DNA from: an uncultured Oscillospiraceae bacterium
GTDB lineage: Bacteria; Bacillota; Clostridia; Oscillospirales; Oscillospiraceae
Direction of reading: 5' to 3'
Assembly (NCBI GenBank): GCA_934572325.1
Contig: CAKTKT010000045.1
Coordinates: forward strand, 1-15,311
DNA length: 15,311 nucleotides
Made by a program: the position numbers and the translations under genes. The notes under the pieces were generated by a model that saw only the letters and a program-made list of their open reading frames with translations, was not told the DNA's origin and ran no database searches. Shown here one piece after another: positions 6,705 to 13,476 of this stretch (position 1 is its first letter; every line of letters begins with the position of its first letter).

Positions 6705-6968
6705 CAAAAAAGATGGGTGCTGTAATTCACGTCTACTTCTGGCGGAATACGATTTAGCACCAGTTAAATGTTGGCAAAAATGCATCGCGATAAACACATA
6801 AAAATTCTATATAAATCCTCCAATAGCTGTGCGCTGCACCGAGCTGTGCTACAGGACGTAGAATGAGGGGCAGCAGCAGACGTTTTTATGTGCGCGTCCG
6901 TGCATATAATTGGAAATAGCGGGAGAAATCATAGAAATCTGTGGTTTCTCCCGCTAAAATATGCAGTT
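6705..6968. other. Non-coding tail of the importer operon
   Basis: I find no gene in these 264 bases on either strand. GGTGCT (6716-6721) and its complement AGCACC (6757-6762) could form a long-range stem. The clearest structure is the 18-bp hairpin listed separately at 6917-6956. The tail runs directly into the right-hand IS256-family element at 6969. Confidence 0.6.
6917..6956. terminator. 18-bp stem-loop at the end of the importer operon
   Basis: Bases 6917-6934 and 6939-6956 pair over 18 bp (two G-U on the plus-strand RNA) with a 4-nt AAAT loop. The 11-bp GC-rich foot agcgggagaaa/tttctcccgct is perfect. It is placed as a transcription end for the operon, yet A-rich sequence rather than a T tract follows. 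It may act as a bidirectional stop, an RNA 3' stabiliser or a repeat; true intrinsic termination is uncertain. Confidence 0.45.
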
Positions 6969-7097
6969 GAGACCATCCAAAAGATTGTGCTATTTTGTAG
7001 ACAAGGCGGCAGCCGCTGTCGCCGCTCCCGCCTTAAATAATTTTCGCTCTGTTTTGCACTGCATTTTGCCGTTTACACAAAATTTCAGATAGACCCC
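6969..7097 (+). mobile_element. 129-bp MITE-like IS256-family derivative, right border of module
   Basis: The left terminus (6969-6989) starts with the same ten bases as the left element's inner arm at 686 and reads to ATTGTG. The right terminus (7071-7097) is the inward TTGTGTAAAC end seen at 366. The two termini agree at about 15 of 24 positions. Only 129 bp separate them, with no transposase, so this is a non-autonomous deletion derivative. Bases 6988-7097 repeat 366-474 in inverted orientation. An internal stem (7003-7009 with 7028-7034) is followed by AAATAATTTT and could stop transcripts leaving the importer operon. No target duplication is visible (tatgcagtt before, gacgccgga after). 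Confidence 0.7.
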
Positions 7098-7099
7098 GA

Positions 7100-7116
7100 C
7101 GCCGGAAAATCCGGCG
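7100..7116 (-). terminator. Hairpin after the 55-residue membrane protein gene
   Basis: cgccgga (7100-7106) and tccggcg (7110-7116) form a perfect 7-bp GC-rich stem with a 3-nt loop. It lies 9 bases past the stop codon of the minus-strand gene. The T tract expected of a terminator is absent because the IS256-family end begins 3 bases later, as if the element inserted at or replaced the tail of the terminator. Confidence 0.5.
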
Positions 7117-7125
7117 CGCCGTGCG

Positions 7126-7293
7126 TTACTCATTTCGGTTGTCTATTACATACACCACACAGGCAATTCCGGCTATCAGCGAGAAGAGGATCGCGCCGCC
7201 CATGGCGTTGCCCAAGGCTGACCCTGCGAAAAAGCCCACTATGCCTGAAAACAGCATAAGAATAACAGATACAACTGTTCTGAATTTTTTCAT
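7126..7293 (-). CDS. Small hydrophobic membrane protein, 55 residues, unknown function
   Basis: ATG at 7293 to TAA at 7126 encodes M-K-K-F-R-T-V-V-S-V and ends V-I-D-N-R-N-E. Two hydrophobic stretches, about 6-24 and 30-50, joined by a small-residue G-S-A-L-G-N-A-M-G-G turn, suggest a two-helix hairpin with a positively charged N-terminus. It begins 18 nt after the fucO stop on the same strand, so it is probably co-transcribed and perhaps translated by re-initiation, since no strong Shine-Dalgarno is visible. Its base composition is lower in GC than fucO. I do not recognise the family. Length, charge pattern and close packing favour a real gene over chance. Confidence 0.6.
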   Translation of the reverse strand: MKKFRTVVSVILMLFSGIVGFFAGSALGNAMGGAILFSLIAGIACVVYVIDNRNE

Positions 7294-7311
7294 ATTTAGG
7301 CTGTCTCGGCT

Positions 7312-8460
7312 TTACATGAGACTGCGGTACAGCTTTTCTATCTCCTCGACGCTGGTGTCGCGCGGGTTGCCCGGGCGGCAGGCGTCGGCATAGGCGCTCT
7401 CGGAGAGGAACAGCACATCCTCCTCCCTGAGGATGCCCTTGAGGTCGGCAGGGATGCCCACATCGGCGGAGAGCTGCTTTACGGCGTTTATCGCGGCAGC
7501 GCGGTATTCCTCCTGCGTCATCGCGTCCACGCCCTCGACGCCCATCGCCTTGGCGAGCGCCTTATACTTCTCGCCGGAGTATTCCTTGTTATACTCCAGC
7601 CCCGTCGGCAGAATGATTGCGCAGGCAACGCCGTGCGGCGTGTCGTAGAGCGCCGACAGCCCGTGCGCCATGCTGTGCACGATGCCCAGCCCGACGTTTG
7701 AGAAGCCCATACCGGCGACATACTGCCCCAGCGCCATGCCCTTGCGCCCGTCCGGATCGTTTCTCACGGCGGCGCGGAGGCTCGCGGAGATAAGGCGGAT
7801 GGCTTCGAGATGGAACATATCGCTCATCTCCCAAGCGCCCTTGGTGATGAGCCCCTCGATCGCGTGGGTCAGCGCGTCCATACCGGTGGCGGCGGTGAGC
7901 GGCGCGGGCATGGAGCTCATCATCTCCGGATCGACGACGGCAACCTCGGGGATGTCGTTCGTGTCAACGCAGACGAACTTGCGCTTTTTCTCCACGTCGG
8001 TGATGACGTAGTTTATCGTGACCTCGGCGGCGGTGCCGGCGGTGGTGGGCACGGCGACTGTGAACACGGCGTGCTTCTTCGTCGGGGCGACGCCCTCCAG
8101 CGAGCGGACGTCCGCAAACTCGGGGTTATTGATGATAATGCCGACAGCCTTCGCGGTGTCCATTATCGAGCCGCCGCCTACTGCGACGATGCAGTCCGCC
8201 TTGGCGTCCTTGAACGCCTGAACGCCGTTCTGAACGTTTTCTATGGTGGGATTGGGCTTTATGTCGGTATAGAGCGCCCACTCAATGCCTTTTTCCTTCA
8301 TCGGGGCGAGTATCTTGTTTATCTCGCCGCTCTTTACAACATGCTTGCCGGAGCACACAAACGCCTTCTTGAAGCCTCTTGCCGCCAGCTCGTTTGCAAC
8401 TTCCTTTACAGCGCCGTCGCCGTGGTAGGATACTGGGTTGAGAACAATACGGTTTGCCAT
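7312..8460 (-). CDS. fucO: Lactaldehyde reductase / L-1,2-propanediol oxidoreductase (iron-containing alcohol dehydrogenase)
   Basis: This enzyme reduces L-lactaldehyde to L-1,2-propanediol with NADH, the fermentative last step of fucose or rhamnose breakdown, in the cytoplasm. The 382 residues align along their length with E. coli FucO as I remember it. Diagnostic shared blocks are N-N-P-E-F-A-D-V-R-S-L-E-G (111-123), T-T-A-G-T-A-A-E-V-T-I-N-Y-V-I-T-D (139-155) and G-Q-Y-V-A-G-M-G-F-S-N-V-G-L-G (245-259). The NAD-binding G-G-G-S is at 95-98. The expected iron ligands D195, H199, H262 and H276 are present. ATG 8460 has AAAGGAAGG 7 nt upstream. No fucose or rhamnose genes are in view, so it may serve general diol or alcohol metabolism under the adjacent LysR regulator. 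Confidence 0.92.
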   Translation of the reverse strand: MANRIVLNPVSYHGDGAVKEVANELAARGFKKAFVCSGKHVVKSGEINKILAPMKEKGIEWALYTDIKPNPTIENVQNGVQAFKDAKADCIVAVGGGSIMDTAKAVGIIINNPEFADVRSLEGVAPTKKHAVFTVAVPTTAGTAAEVTINYVITDVEKKRKFVCVDTNDIPEVAVVDPEMMSSMPAPLTAATGMDALTHAIEGLITKGAWEMSDMFHLEAIRLISASLRAAVRNDPDGRKGMALGQYVAGMGFSNVGLGIVHSMAHGLSALYDTPHGVACAIILPTGLEYNKEYSGEKYKALAKAMGVEGVDAMTQEEYRAAAINAVKQLSADVGIPADLKGILREEDVLFLSESAYADACRPGNPRDTSVEEIEKLYRSLM

Positions 8461-8517
8461 GATAAAGCCTTCCTTTCATAAGTAGGTTTTAATATCCTGT
8501 TTCTTCGGACAGGTTTA

Positions 8518-8546
8518 TGATAACATTAACCGCGGCGAATACACAA
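8518..8546 (-). promoter_or_regulatory. Promoter of fucO
   Basis: On the minus strand, TTGTGT (8546-8541) and TTATCA (8523-8518) are 17 bp apart. The start of transcription would be near 8511, leaving a ~50-nt leader that contains a small hairpin (cctgt/acagg, 8491-8495 and 8508-8512 region). It allows fucO to be made independently of lysR. Confidence 0.5.
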
Positions 8547-8551
8547 GCGTA

Positions 8552-8574
8552 TTATGCAAAATCGGCGTTATGCA
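8552..8574. promoter_or_regulatory. Direct repeat upstream of fucO promoter, candidate LysR site
   Basis: ttatgca occurs at 8552-8558 and 8568-8574, 16 bp apart and starting 6 bp upstream of the fucO -35 element. A tandem site in this position is where an activator such as the neighbouring LysR protein would bind. This is a positional inference; a classical T-N11-A dyad is not obvious. Confidence 0.35.
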
Positions 8575-8648
8575 GTATGCGGAAACGTTCCCTATGAGAA
8601 AGGGCGGAAAAATTTTGTGCAGCTTTGACAAACAGTTAACAATCTTTT

Positions 8649-9521
8649 TCATAAGAGAGCGGAGCGGCTGCCTTCCCCGCGGCAGACGTCGATAAAATCC
8701 TGCGCGGCGGGCAGGGGCTTTCTGCCCTTGCGCCAGATGAGGAGTATCTGCGTCTCCAGCGCCTTTTCATCGATCTCGCGTATGTCCAGTCCCGCGCACA
8801 GGCTCGACATCGAGGCGGGAAGTATCGCCGTGGCAAGCCCCGCCCTTGCCCACAGCACCGCGCCGCGCGCATCGTCGCACACGCAGAAGAAGTCCGCCGC
8901 TGCATTATGCGCGGCAAAGGCGGCGGTGATGAGCTTTTCATACCGCCGGTAGACGATGAGCGGGCGGTCCGTAAGCTCCGTGAGCGTCGTATGCCCGCCA
9001 CCGCTCTCCCCCTCTGCGGGCGCGGACACGGCGATCATCGGCTCCGTACACAGCAGCATATGCTCCACCTCGTCCAGCCGCAGAGGCGTGCGCACGACGG
9101 ACACGTCAATTATCCCCTCCAAAAGGGCGTTGAAGAGGGAAAACGTCGTTCCGTCGTGAATCTCGAAGCTCGCCTCGGGATTTCGCCGCGCGTATTCGGC
9201 GATGAACGGCATCATCGGCGCGACGGTCGATGAGGTCAGCCCCAGACGCAGTATGCGCCTGCGCCCGAAGCGCCCGACCTCCTGCTTTGTCGAGCCGGCA
9301 TAGCTCAAAAGCTCGCCCGCGCGGCTGTACAGCAGCGTTCCCGCCTCCGTGAGCGTCACGCCCTGACTGCTGCGCTCAAAAAGGCGCACGCCCAGCTCCT
9401 CCTCCAGCAGGCGGAGCTGATAGCTCAGCGGCGGCTGGGACATATTCAGCCGCCGCGCCGCCTCGTTTATGCTGCCCGTGTCGGCGATCTCGCGGAAATA
9501 CTCAAGCTGACGCAGATCCAT
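8649..9521 (-). CDS. LysR-family transcriptional regulator
   Basis: The 290 residues show the standard layout. A winged helix-turn-helix (1-60: L-R-Q-L-E-Y-F, then G-S-I-N-E-A-A-R-R-L-N-M-S-Q-P-P-L-S-Y-Q-L-R-L-L-E-E-E-L-G pattern) and a linker helix lead into a LysR substrate-binding fold from about 90 (I-L-R-L-G-L-T-S-S). ATG 9521 is preceded by GTGAGG at about 9 nt spacing. It is the upstream neighbour of fucO on the same strand, 188 bp apart with a separate promoter between, so it is the obvious candidate regulator of fucO. It also faces the exporter operon divergently, which is an alternative target. Its co-inducer is unknown. Confidence 0.92.
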   Translation of the reverse strand: MDLRQLEYFREIADTGSINEAARRLNMSQPPLSYQLRLLEEELGVRLFERSSQGVTLTEAGTLLYSRAGELLSYAGSTKQEVGRFGRRRILRLGLTSSTVAPMMPFIAEYARRNPEASFEIHDGTTFSLFNALLEGIIDVSVVRTPLRLDEVEHMLLCTEPMIAVSAPAEGESGGGHTTLTELTDRPLIVYRRYEKLITAAFAAHNAAADFFCVCDDARGAVLWARAGLATAILPASMSSLCAGLDIREIDEKALETQILLIWRKGRKPLPAAQDFIDVCRGEGSRSALL

Positions 9522-9589
9522 GGCTTTTTCCTCACTTGGTTATATCTTTTTTGTATCACTAAGCTATAAAAACAATATTATTCATATTG

Positions 9590-9618
9590 ATAATAAAGTA
9601 TTATACTAACGAAGTCAA
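9590..9618 (-). promoter_or_regulatory. lysR promoter with embedded palindromic operator
   Basis: On the minus strand, TTGACT (9618-9613) and TATTAT (9595-9590) are 17 bp apart. The 11-bp perfect palindrome agtat-t-atact (9597-9607) fills the spacer, a position that would block polymerase, consistent with autoregulation. A weaker plus-strand promoter (TATTCA 9579-9584, 17 bp, TATACT 9602-9607) would overlap the same palindrome and could serve the exporter operon. Confidence 0.5.
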
Positions 9619-9693
9619 GAGAAATACTATACTCAAGTAAACGCTGATTAAATGCGTCAGATGGCTGAACGCGAGAATTATTAGACTAATAAA

Positions 9694-9739
9694 ATGAGCT
9701 TTTTGCAGAAATCCTTTGTGTATTTCAAAAAAAGCTCAT
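9694..9739. promoter_or_regulatory. Leader hairpin upstream of the exporter operon
   Basis: Perfect 11-bp arms (9694-9704 and 9729-9739, atgagcttttt/aaaaagctcat) surround a second short stem (gaaat 9708-9712 with atttc 9722-9726). It lies about 60 nt ahead of the ribosome-binding site of the first exporter gene. No T tract follows on the plus strand; the minus-strand reading ends in ATTTTATT. It may be a regulatory leader fold or a protein site. No known riboswitch or T-box consensus was recognised. Confidence 0.5.
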
Positions 9740-9813
9740 GAAATCAGGCGGAGAATTATACGTTCAGACGCCGACAGCCATTTATTCAGCGGTTACTAAA
9801 GGAGTGACAAAAC

Positions 9814-11574
9814 GTGAGAAGTCTCGCGGTCTACCTCAAAAGCTACTCGAAAGAGAGCATACTCGCGCCGCTTTTCAAGCTGCTGGAGGTCGTGTTCGAT
9901 CTGCTCGTGCCCCTCGTGGTGGCGCGGATGATAGACGTGGGCATTGCCGGCAGCGACAGGGGCTGCATCCTAGGCTGCTTCGGGGCGCTGCTGCTGATGG
10001 CGGTGCTGGGGCTGCTGTGCAGCATCACGGCGCAGTATTACGCGGCGAAGGCGAGCGTCGGCTTCGCGGCGAACCTGCGTCAGGCGGTGTTCGACCATAT
10101 ACAGAGCCTTTCGTTCACGGAGCTGGACACCCTCGGCACGGACACGATGATAACCCGCCTCACCGACGATATAAATCAGGTGCAGAACGGCGTGAACATG
10201 GGTCTGCGCCTTCTTCTGCGAAGTCCGTTCGTCGTGTTCGGCGCGATGATAATGGCGTTCACGATAGACGTGAGGTGCGCGCTTGTGTACGCCGTCGCCA
10301 TTCCGGTGCTGTTCGCCGTCGTGTTTGCCATCATGCTCGTCAGCATACCGCTATTTAAAAAGGTGCAGGCGGGGCTTGACCGCGTCACGGGCTTGACACG
10401 CGAAAACCTCACCGGCGTGCGCGTCATCCGCGCGTTCTGCCGCGAGGAGCAGTCCGTGGAGGAGTTTGAGCGCAGCAACCGCGAGCTTACGCGCCTTAAC
10501 GAGTTCGTCGGGCGCATCTCGGCGCTGCTGAATCCCGTGACCTATGTGCTCATCAACCTTGCGGCAGTGTTCGTGATCGACCGCGCGGCATTGCAGGTCA
10601 ACCTCGGCGGCATCGCGCAGGGCGACGTTGTGGCGCTCTACAACTATATGCTTCAGATAGTCGTCGAGCTTATCAAGCTCGCCTCGCTGATGATCACGCT
10701 CAATAAATCCCTGGCGTGTGCCGGTCGCGTGGCGGGCGTGCTCGCCGTTGAGCCGAGCATGAGCTATCCCGCCGTCTCCGCCGCGCCGGCAGAGGGCGCG
10801 TCCGACAGCGGCGCCGTGCGCTTTGACCACGTGAGCTTCACCTATAAAAACGCCGGCGCGGCGAGCCTCACGGATGTGAGCTTTTCCGCCGCGCACGGGG
10901 AGACCGTCGGCGTTATCGGCGGCACGGGCAGCGGCAAGTCCACGCTCATCAGCCTCATCCCCCGCTTTTACGACGCGAGCGAGGGCGGCGTATACGTTGA
11001 CGGGGCGAACGTCCGCGACTATACGCGCGAGGAGCTGTGCCGCAGGATCGCCGTCGTGCAGCAGCGCGCCGTGCTCTTTCAGGGCAGCATACGCGACGAT
11101 CTCAGGTGGGGCGACGAGAGCGCAGACGACGCGGCGCTCTGGGATGCGCTGACCGCCGCACAGGCGAGGGAGGTCGTCGAGGGCAAGCCCGGCGGGCTGG
11201 ATTTCGAGCTGGAGCAGAACGGGCGCAACCTCTCCGGCGGGCAGAAGCAGCGCCTGTCCATCGCCCGTGCGCTCGTGAAAAAGCCGGAGATACTCATCCT
11301 TGACGACAGCTCCAGCGCGCTGGACTTCGCCACGGACGCGGCGCTGAGAAAAGCGCTCCACGCCCTCTCCGGCGGCATGACCACTTTCATCGTCTCTCAG
11401 CGCATCGCCTGCATACGTCAGGCGGACAAGATCCTCGTGCTCGACAACGGCGCGCTCGCCGGTGCGGGCACGCATGACGAGCTTATGCACACCTGCGAGG
11501 TCTACCGCGAGATATACTTCTCGCAGTTTCCGGAGGAGCGCGCGAATTACGGGAAAGGGGGCGAGCGGCAGTGA
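9814..11574 (+). CDS. Heterodimeric ABC exporter, subunit with degenerate ATP site (TM287/YheI/BmrC-like)
   Basis: This is one half of a type IV (ABCB-like) exporter in the cytoplasmic membrane. The transmembrane domain covers about 1-310 (helices near 18-44, 52-76, 134-155, 158-182, 240-262 and 275-297) and the nucleotide-binding domain about 333-575. Motifs are Walker A G-G-T-G-S-G-K-S-T (369-377), signature L-S-G-G-Q (473-477) and Walker B I-L-I-L-D-D (493-498). Asp498 replaces the catalytic glutamate, and Gln529 (S-Q-R) replaces the switch histidine. This is the same degenerate pattern as in TM287 of Thermotoga. GTG 9814 has AAAGGAG 9 nt upstream. The stop overlaps the partner's start. 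The substrate is unknown; relatives are mostly drug or lipid exporters. Confidence 0.92.
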   Translation: MRSLAVYLKSYSKESILAPLFKLLEVVFDLLVPLVVARMIDVGIAGSDRGCILGCFGALLLMAVLGLLCSITAQYYAAKASVGFAANLRQAVFDHIQSLSFTELDTLGTDTMITRLTDDINQVQNGVNMGLRLLLRSPFVVFGAMIMAFTIDVRCALVYAVAIPVLFAVVFAIMLVSIPLFKKVQAGLDRVTGLTRENLTGVRVIRAFCREEQSVEEFERSNRELTRLNEFVGRISALLNPVTYVLINLAAVFVIDRAALQVNLGGIAQGDVVALYNYMLQIVVELIKLASLMITLNKSLACAGRVAGVLAVEPSMSYPAVSAAPAEGASDSGAVRFDHVSFTYKNAGAASLTDVSFSAAHGETVGVIGGTGSGKSTLISLIPRFYDASEGGVYVDGANVRDYTREELCRRIAVVQQRAVLFQGSIRDDLRWGDESADDAALWDALTAAQAREVVEGKPGGLDFELEQNGRNLSGGQKQRLSIARALVKKPEILILDDSSSALDFATDAALRKALHALSGGMTTFIVSQRIACIRQADKILVLDNGALAGAGTHDELMHTCEVYREIYFSQFPEERANYGKGGERQ

Positions 11575-13319
11575 AAAAGACAAACGACAATGTCAACAGC
11601 GGCGAGGTGCTGCGCAAGCTCTTAAAGCGCATCGCGCGCTATCGCTTCCTGCTCGTGCTGAGCGTCGTCCTCGCCGCCGCCACGGTCATTTTGCAGCTCT
11701 ATGTCCCCATACTCTTCGGCGGCGCGATAGACAACATCGTCGCGGCGCACAGGGTGGACTTTGCCGCCATGCGGGGGTATCTGCGCGCGATCATCGTCTG
11801 CGCCGCCGTCTCCGGCGTTACCGGCTGGGTCATGAGTCTTCTCAATAACCGCATGACCTACCGCGTCGTGCAGGACATACGCTCCCAGTCCATCCGCCAT
11901 ATCCAGCGCCTGCCGCTGTCGTACCTTGACCGCCACAGCACGGGCGACGTCGTCTCGCGCATCATCGCCGACGCGGACATACTCTCCGACGGGCTGCTCC
12001 TCGGCTTCACGCAGCTTTTCTCCGGCGTCGTCACCATTGTGTTCACGCTCATCTTCATGTTCTCCAAGAACGTGTGGATAACGCTGTTCGTCATATGCCT
12101 CACGCCGGTCAGCTTTCTCGTGGCAAAGTTCATCTCCACCCGCTCGTACAGCATGTTCCGCAGGCAGAGCGAGACGCGCGGCCGCCAGACGGCGCTCATC
12201 GAGGAGATGATAGGCAGTCAGAAGGTCGTGCGCGCGTTCGGGTACGAGGGGAAGTCCTCCGCCCGCTTCGACGCGCTCAACCGCGAGCTGCGGCAGTACA
12301 GCCAGCAGGCGGTGTTCTATTCGTCCATCACCAACCCCTCCACGCGCTTTGTCAACAACATCATCTATGCCGGCGTCGCGCTCCTCGGCGCGCTGCTCAT
12401 ACCCGGCGGCGCGCTCACAGTGGGCGGGCTGTCGGTGCTGCTGTCCTACGCCAACCAGTATATGAAGCCCTTTAACGACATCAGCTCCGTCGTCACCGAG
12501 ATGCAGAACGCCCTCGCCTGCGCCGCGCGGCTGTTCGCGCTGCTGGAGGAGGACGAGGAGAGCGCCGACGCGCCGGGTACTCTCGGCGCGGTCGAGGGGC
12601 GCGTGGACATCGACGGCGTCGCGTTCAGCTACGACAAGTCGCGCAGTCTTATCGAGGACTTCAGCCTGCGCGTTGACCCCGGTATGCGCATCGCCGTTGT
12701 CGGCCCCACCGGCTGCGGCAAGACGACATTCATCAATCTGCTCATGCGCTTTTATGACGCCGACGCGGGCAGCATAAGCGTTGACGGGCACGAGATAAAA
12801 GCCCTCTCGCGCCACGCGCTGCGCTCGGCATACGGCATGGTTTTGCAGGACACGTGGATAAAGCAGGGCACGGTGCGCGAGAATATCGCCTTCGGCAAGC
12901 CCGACGCCACGGACGCGGAGATCATCGCCGCGGCGAAGGAGGCGCATAGCTGGGCGTTTATTGAGCGTCTGCCGCAGGGGCTGGACACCGTGCTGCACGA
13001 GGACAGCATAAGTCAGGGGCAAAAGCAGCTTTTGTGCATCACGCGCGTCATGCTCACGCTCCCGCCGATGCTCATCCTCGACGAGGCGACCTCCAGCATT
13101 GACACGCGCACGGAGCTGCTGATACAGGAGGCGTTCGACACGCTCATGCAGGGCAGGACGAGCTTCGTCGTTGCCCACAGGCTCTCCACCATACGCGGCG
13201 CGTCGCTCATCCTCGTCATGCGCGACGGGCGCATCATCGAGCAGGGCACGCATGACGAGCTTCTCGCGCGCGGCGGCTTCTACGCCAAGCTCTATAACAG
13301 CCAGTTCCAGAGCGTGTGA
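11571..13319 (+). CDS. Heterodimeric ABC exporter, partner subunit with catalytic residues (TM288/YheH/BmrD-like)
   Basis: This is the second half of the exporter. The transmembrane domain covers about 1-325 (the first helix L-V-L-S-V-V-L-A-A-A-T-V-I near 28-45) and the ATPase domain about 343-580. Walker A is G-P-T-G-C-G-K-T-T (378-386), the Q-loop residue is Q426, and Walker B is L-I-L-D-E (501-505) with catalytic Glu505 and switch His536. The signature is altered to I-S-Q-G-Q (480-484), the change seen in TM288-type subunits. Together with the partner's changes, this leaves one canonical and one degenerate ATP site in the dimer. The GTG start at 11571 overlaps the previous TGA by 4 nt, with a G-rich ribosome site upstream, so translation is coupled. 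Its length of 582 is normal. Confidence 0.92.
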   Translation: MKKTNDNVNSGEVLRKLLKRIARYRFLLVLSVVLAAATVILQLYVPILFGGAIDNIVAAHRVDFAAMRGYLRAIIVCAAVSGVTGWVMSLLNNRMTYRVVQDIRSQSIRHIQRLPLSYLDRHSTGDVVSRIIADADILSDGLLLGFTQLFSGVVTIVFTLIFMFSKNVWITLFVICLTPVSFLVAKFISTRSYSMFRRQSETRGRQTALIEEMIGSQKVVRAFGYEGKSSARFDALNRELRQYSQQAVFYSSITNPSTRFVNNIIYAGVALLGALLIPGGALTVGGLSVLLSYANQYMKPFNDISSVVTEMQNALACAARLFALLEEDEESADAPGTLGAVEGRVDIDGVAFSYDKSRSLIEDFSLRVDPGMRIAVVGPTGCGKTTFINLLMRFYDADAGSISVDGHEIKALSRHALRSAYGMVLQDTWIKQGTVRENIAFGKPDATDAEIIAAAKEAHSWAFIERLPQGLDTVLHEDSISQGQKQLLCITRVMLTLPPMLILDEATSSIDTRTELLIQEAFDTLMQGRTSFVVAHRLSTIRGASLILVMRDGRIIEQGTHDELLARGGFYAKLYNSQFQSV

Positions 13320-13340
13320 ATAAGAATACGACTGACATCA

Positions 13341-13380
13341 CCCCCGCGGGCATACGGCGCCCGCGGGGGCATTTGAATTT
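13341..13380 (+). terminator. Terminator of the exporter operon
   Basis: A perfect 11-bp G/C stem (13341-13351 with 13359-13369, cccccgcgggc/gcccgcggggg) with a 7-nt loop lies 22 bases after the exporter stop and is followed by catttgaatttt. The stem is strong, and the T-rich tail is short and interrupted. Confidence 0.7.
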
Positions 13381-13395
13381 TATGTGCACTTTTTC

Positions 13396-13423
13396 TTGCA
13401 CTCCTCCATTTATATGATATAAT
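13396..13423 (+). promoter_or_regulatory. Promoter of the lipoprotein/cold-shock-domain gene pair
   Basis: TTGCAC (13396-13401) and a perfect TATAAT (13418-13423) are 16 bp apart. Transcription should start near 13430, about 47 nt before the ATG at 13477. This is the best-matching promoter in the window. It also argues against the longer reading frames that begin at 13423 or 13438, which would start at or within a few bases of the transcript end. Confidence 0.7.
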
Positions 13424-13476
13424 TGGAGCGTGGTCATATGCATACTCCGGCTTTGCGCCTTGTTTGGGAGAACCGT

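Noticed and set aside
357..7106. Target-site duplications that would prove transposition
   Set aside because: I compared 8-9 bases outside each element, between the inner flanks, and outside the whole module; none match, so no duplication is claimed.
7810..8481. 223-codon plus-strand frame opposite fucO
   Set aside because: Antisense shadow rich in Gly/Val/His; fucO on the other strand is certain.
9694..9739. T-box or known riboswitch in the exporter leader
   Set aside because: No T-box core, specifier loop or other known aptamer consensus was recognised; only a hairpin is supported.
9738..10358. 206-codon plus-strand frame overlapping the exporter start
   Set aside because: Arg/Gly-rich translation without structure, no ribosome site, and overlap with the well-supported ABC subunit in another frame.
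10351..11583. 410-codon open frame on the minus strand opposite the first exporter gene
   Set aside because: It is the antisense shadow of a GC-rich gene, with Arg/Ala/His-rich composition and no domain; the plus strand encodes a complete ABC subunit.
11622..13253. 543-codon open frame on the minus strand opposite the second exporter gene
   Set aside because: Same reason: shadow of high GC third positions, with no start site or recognisable motif.
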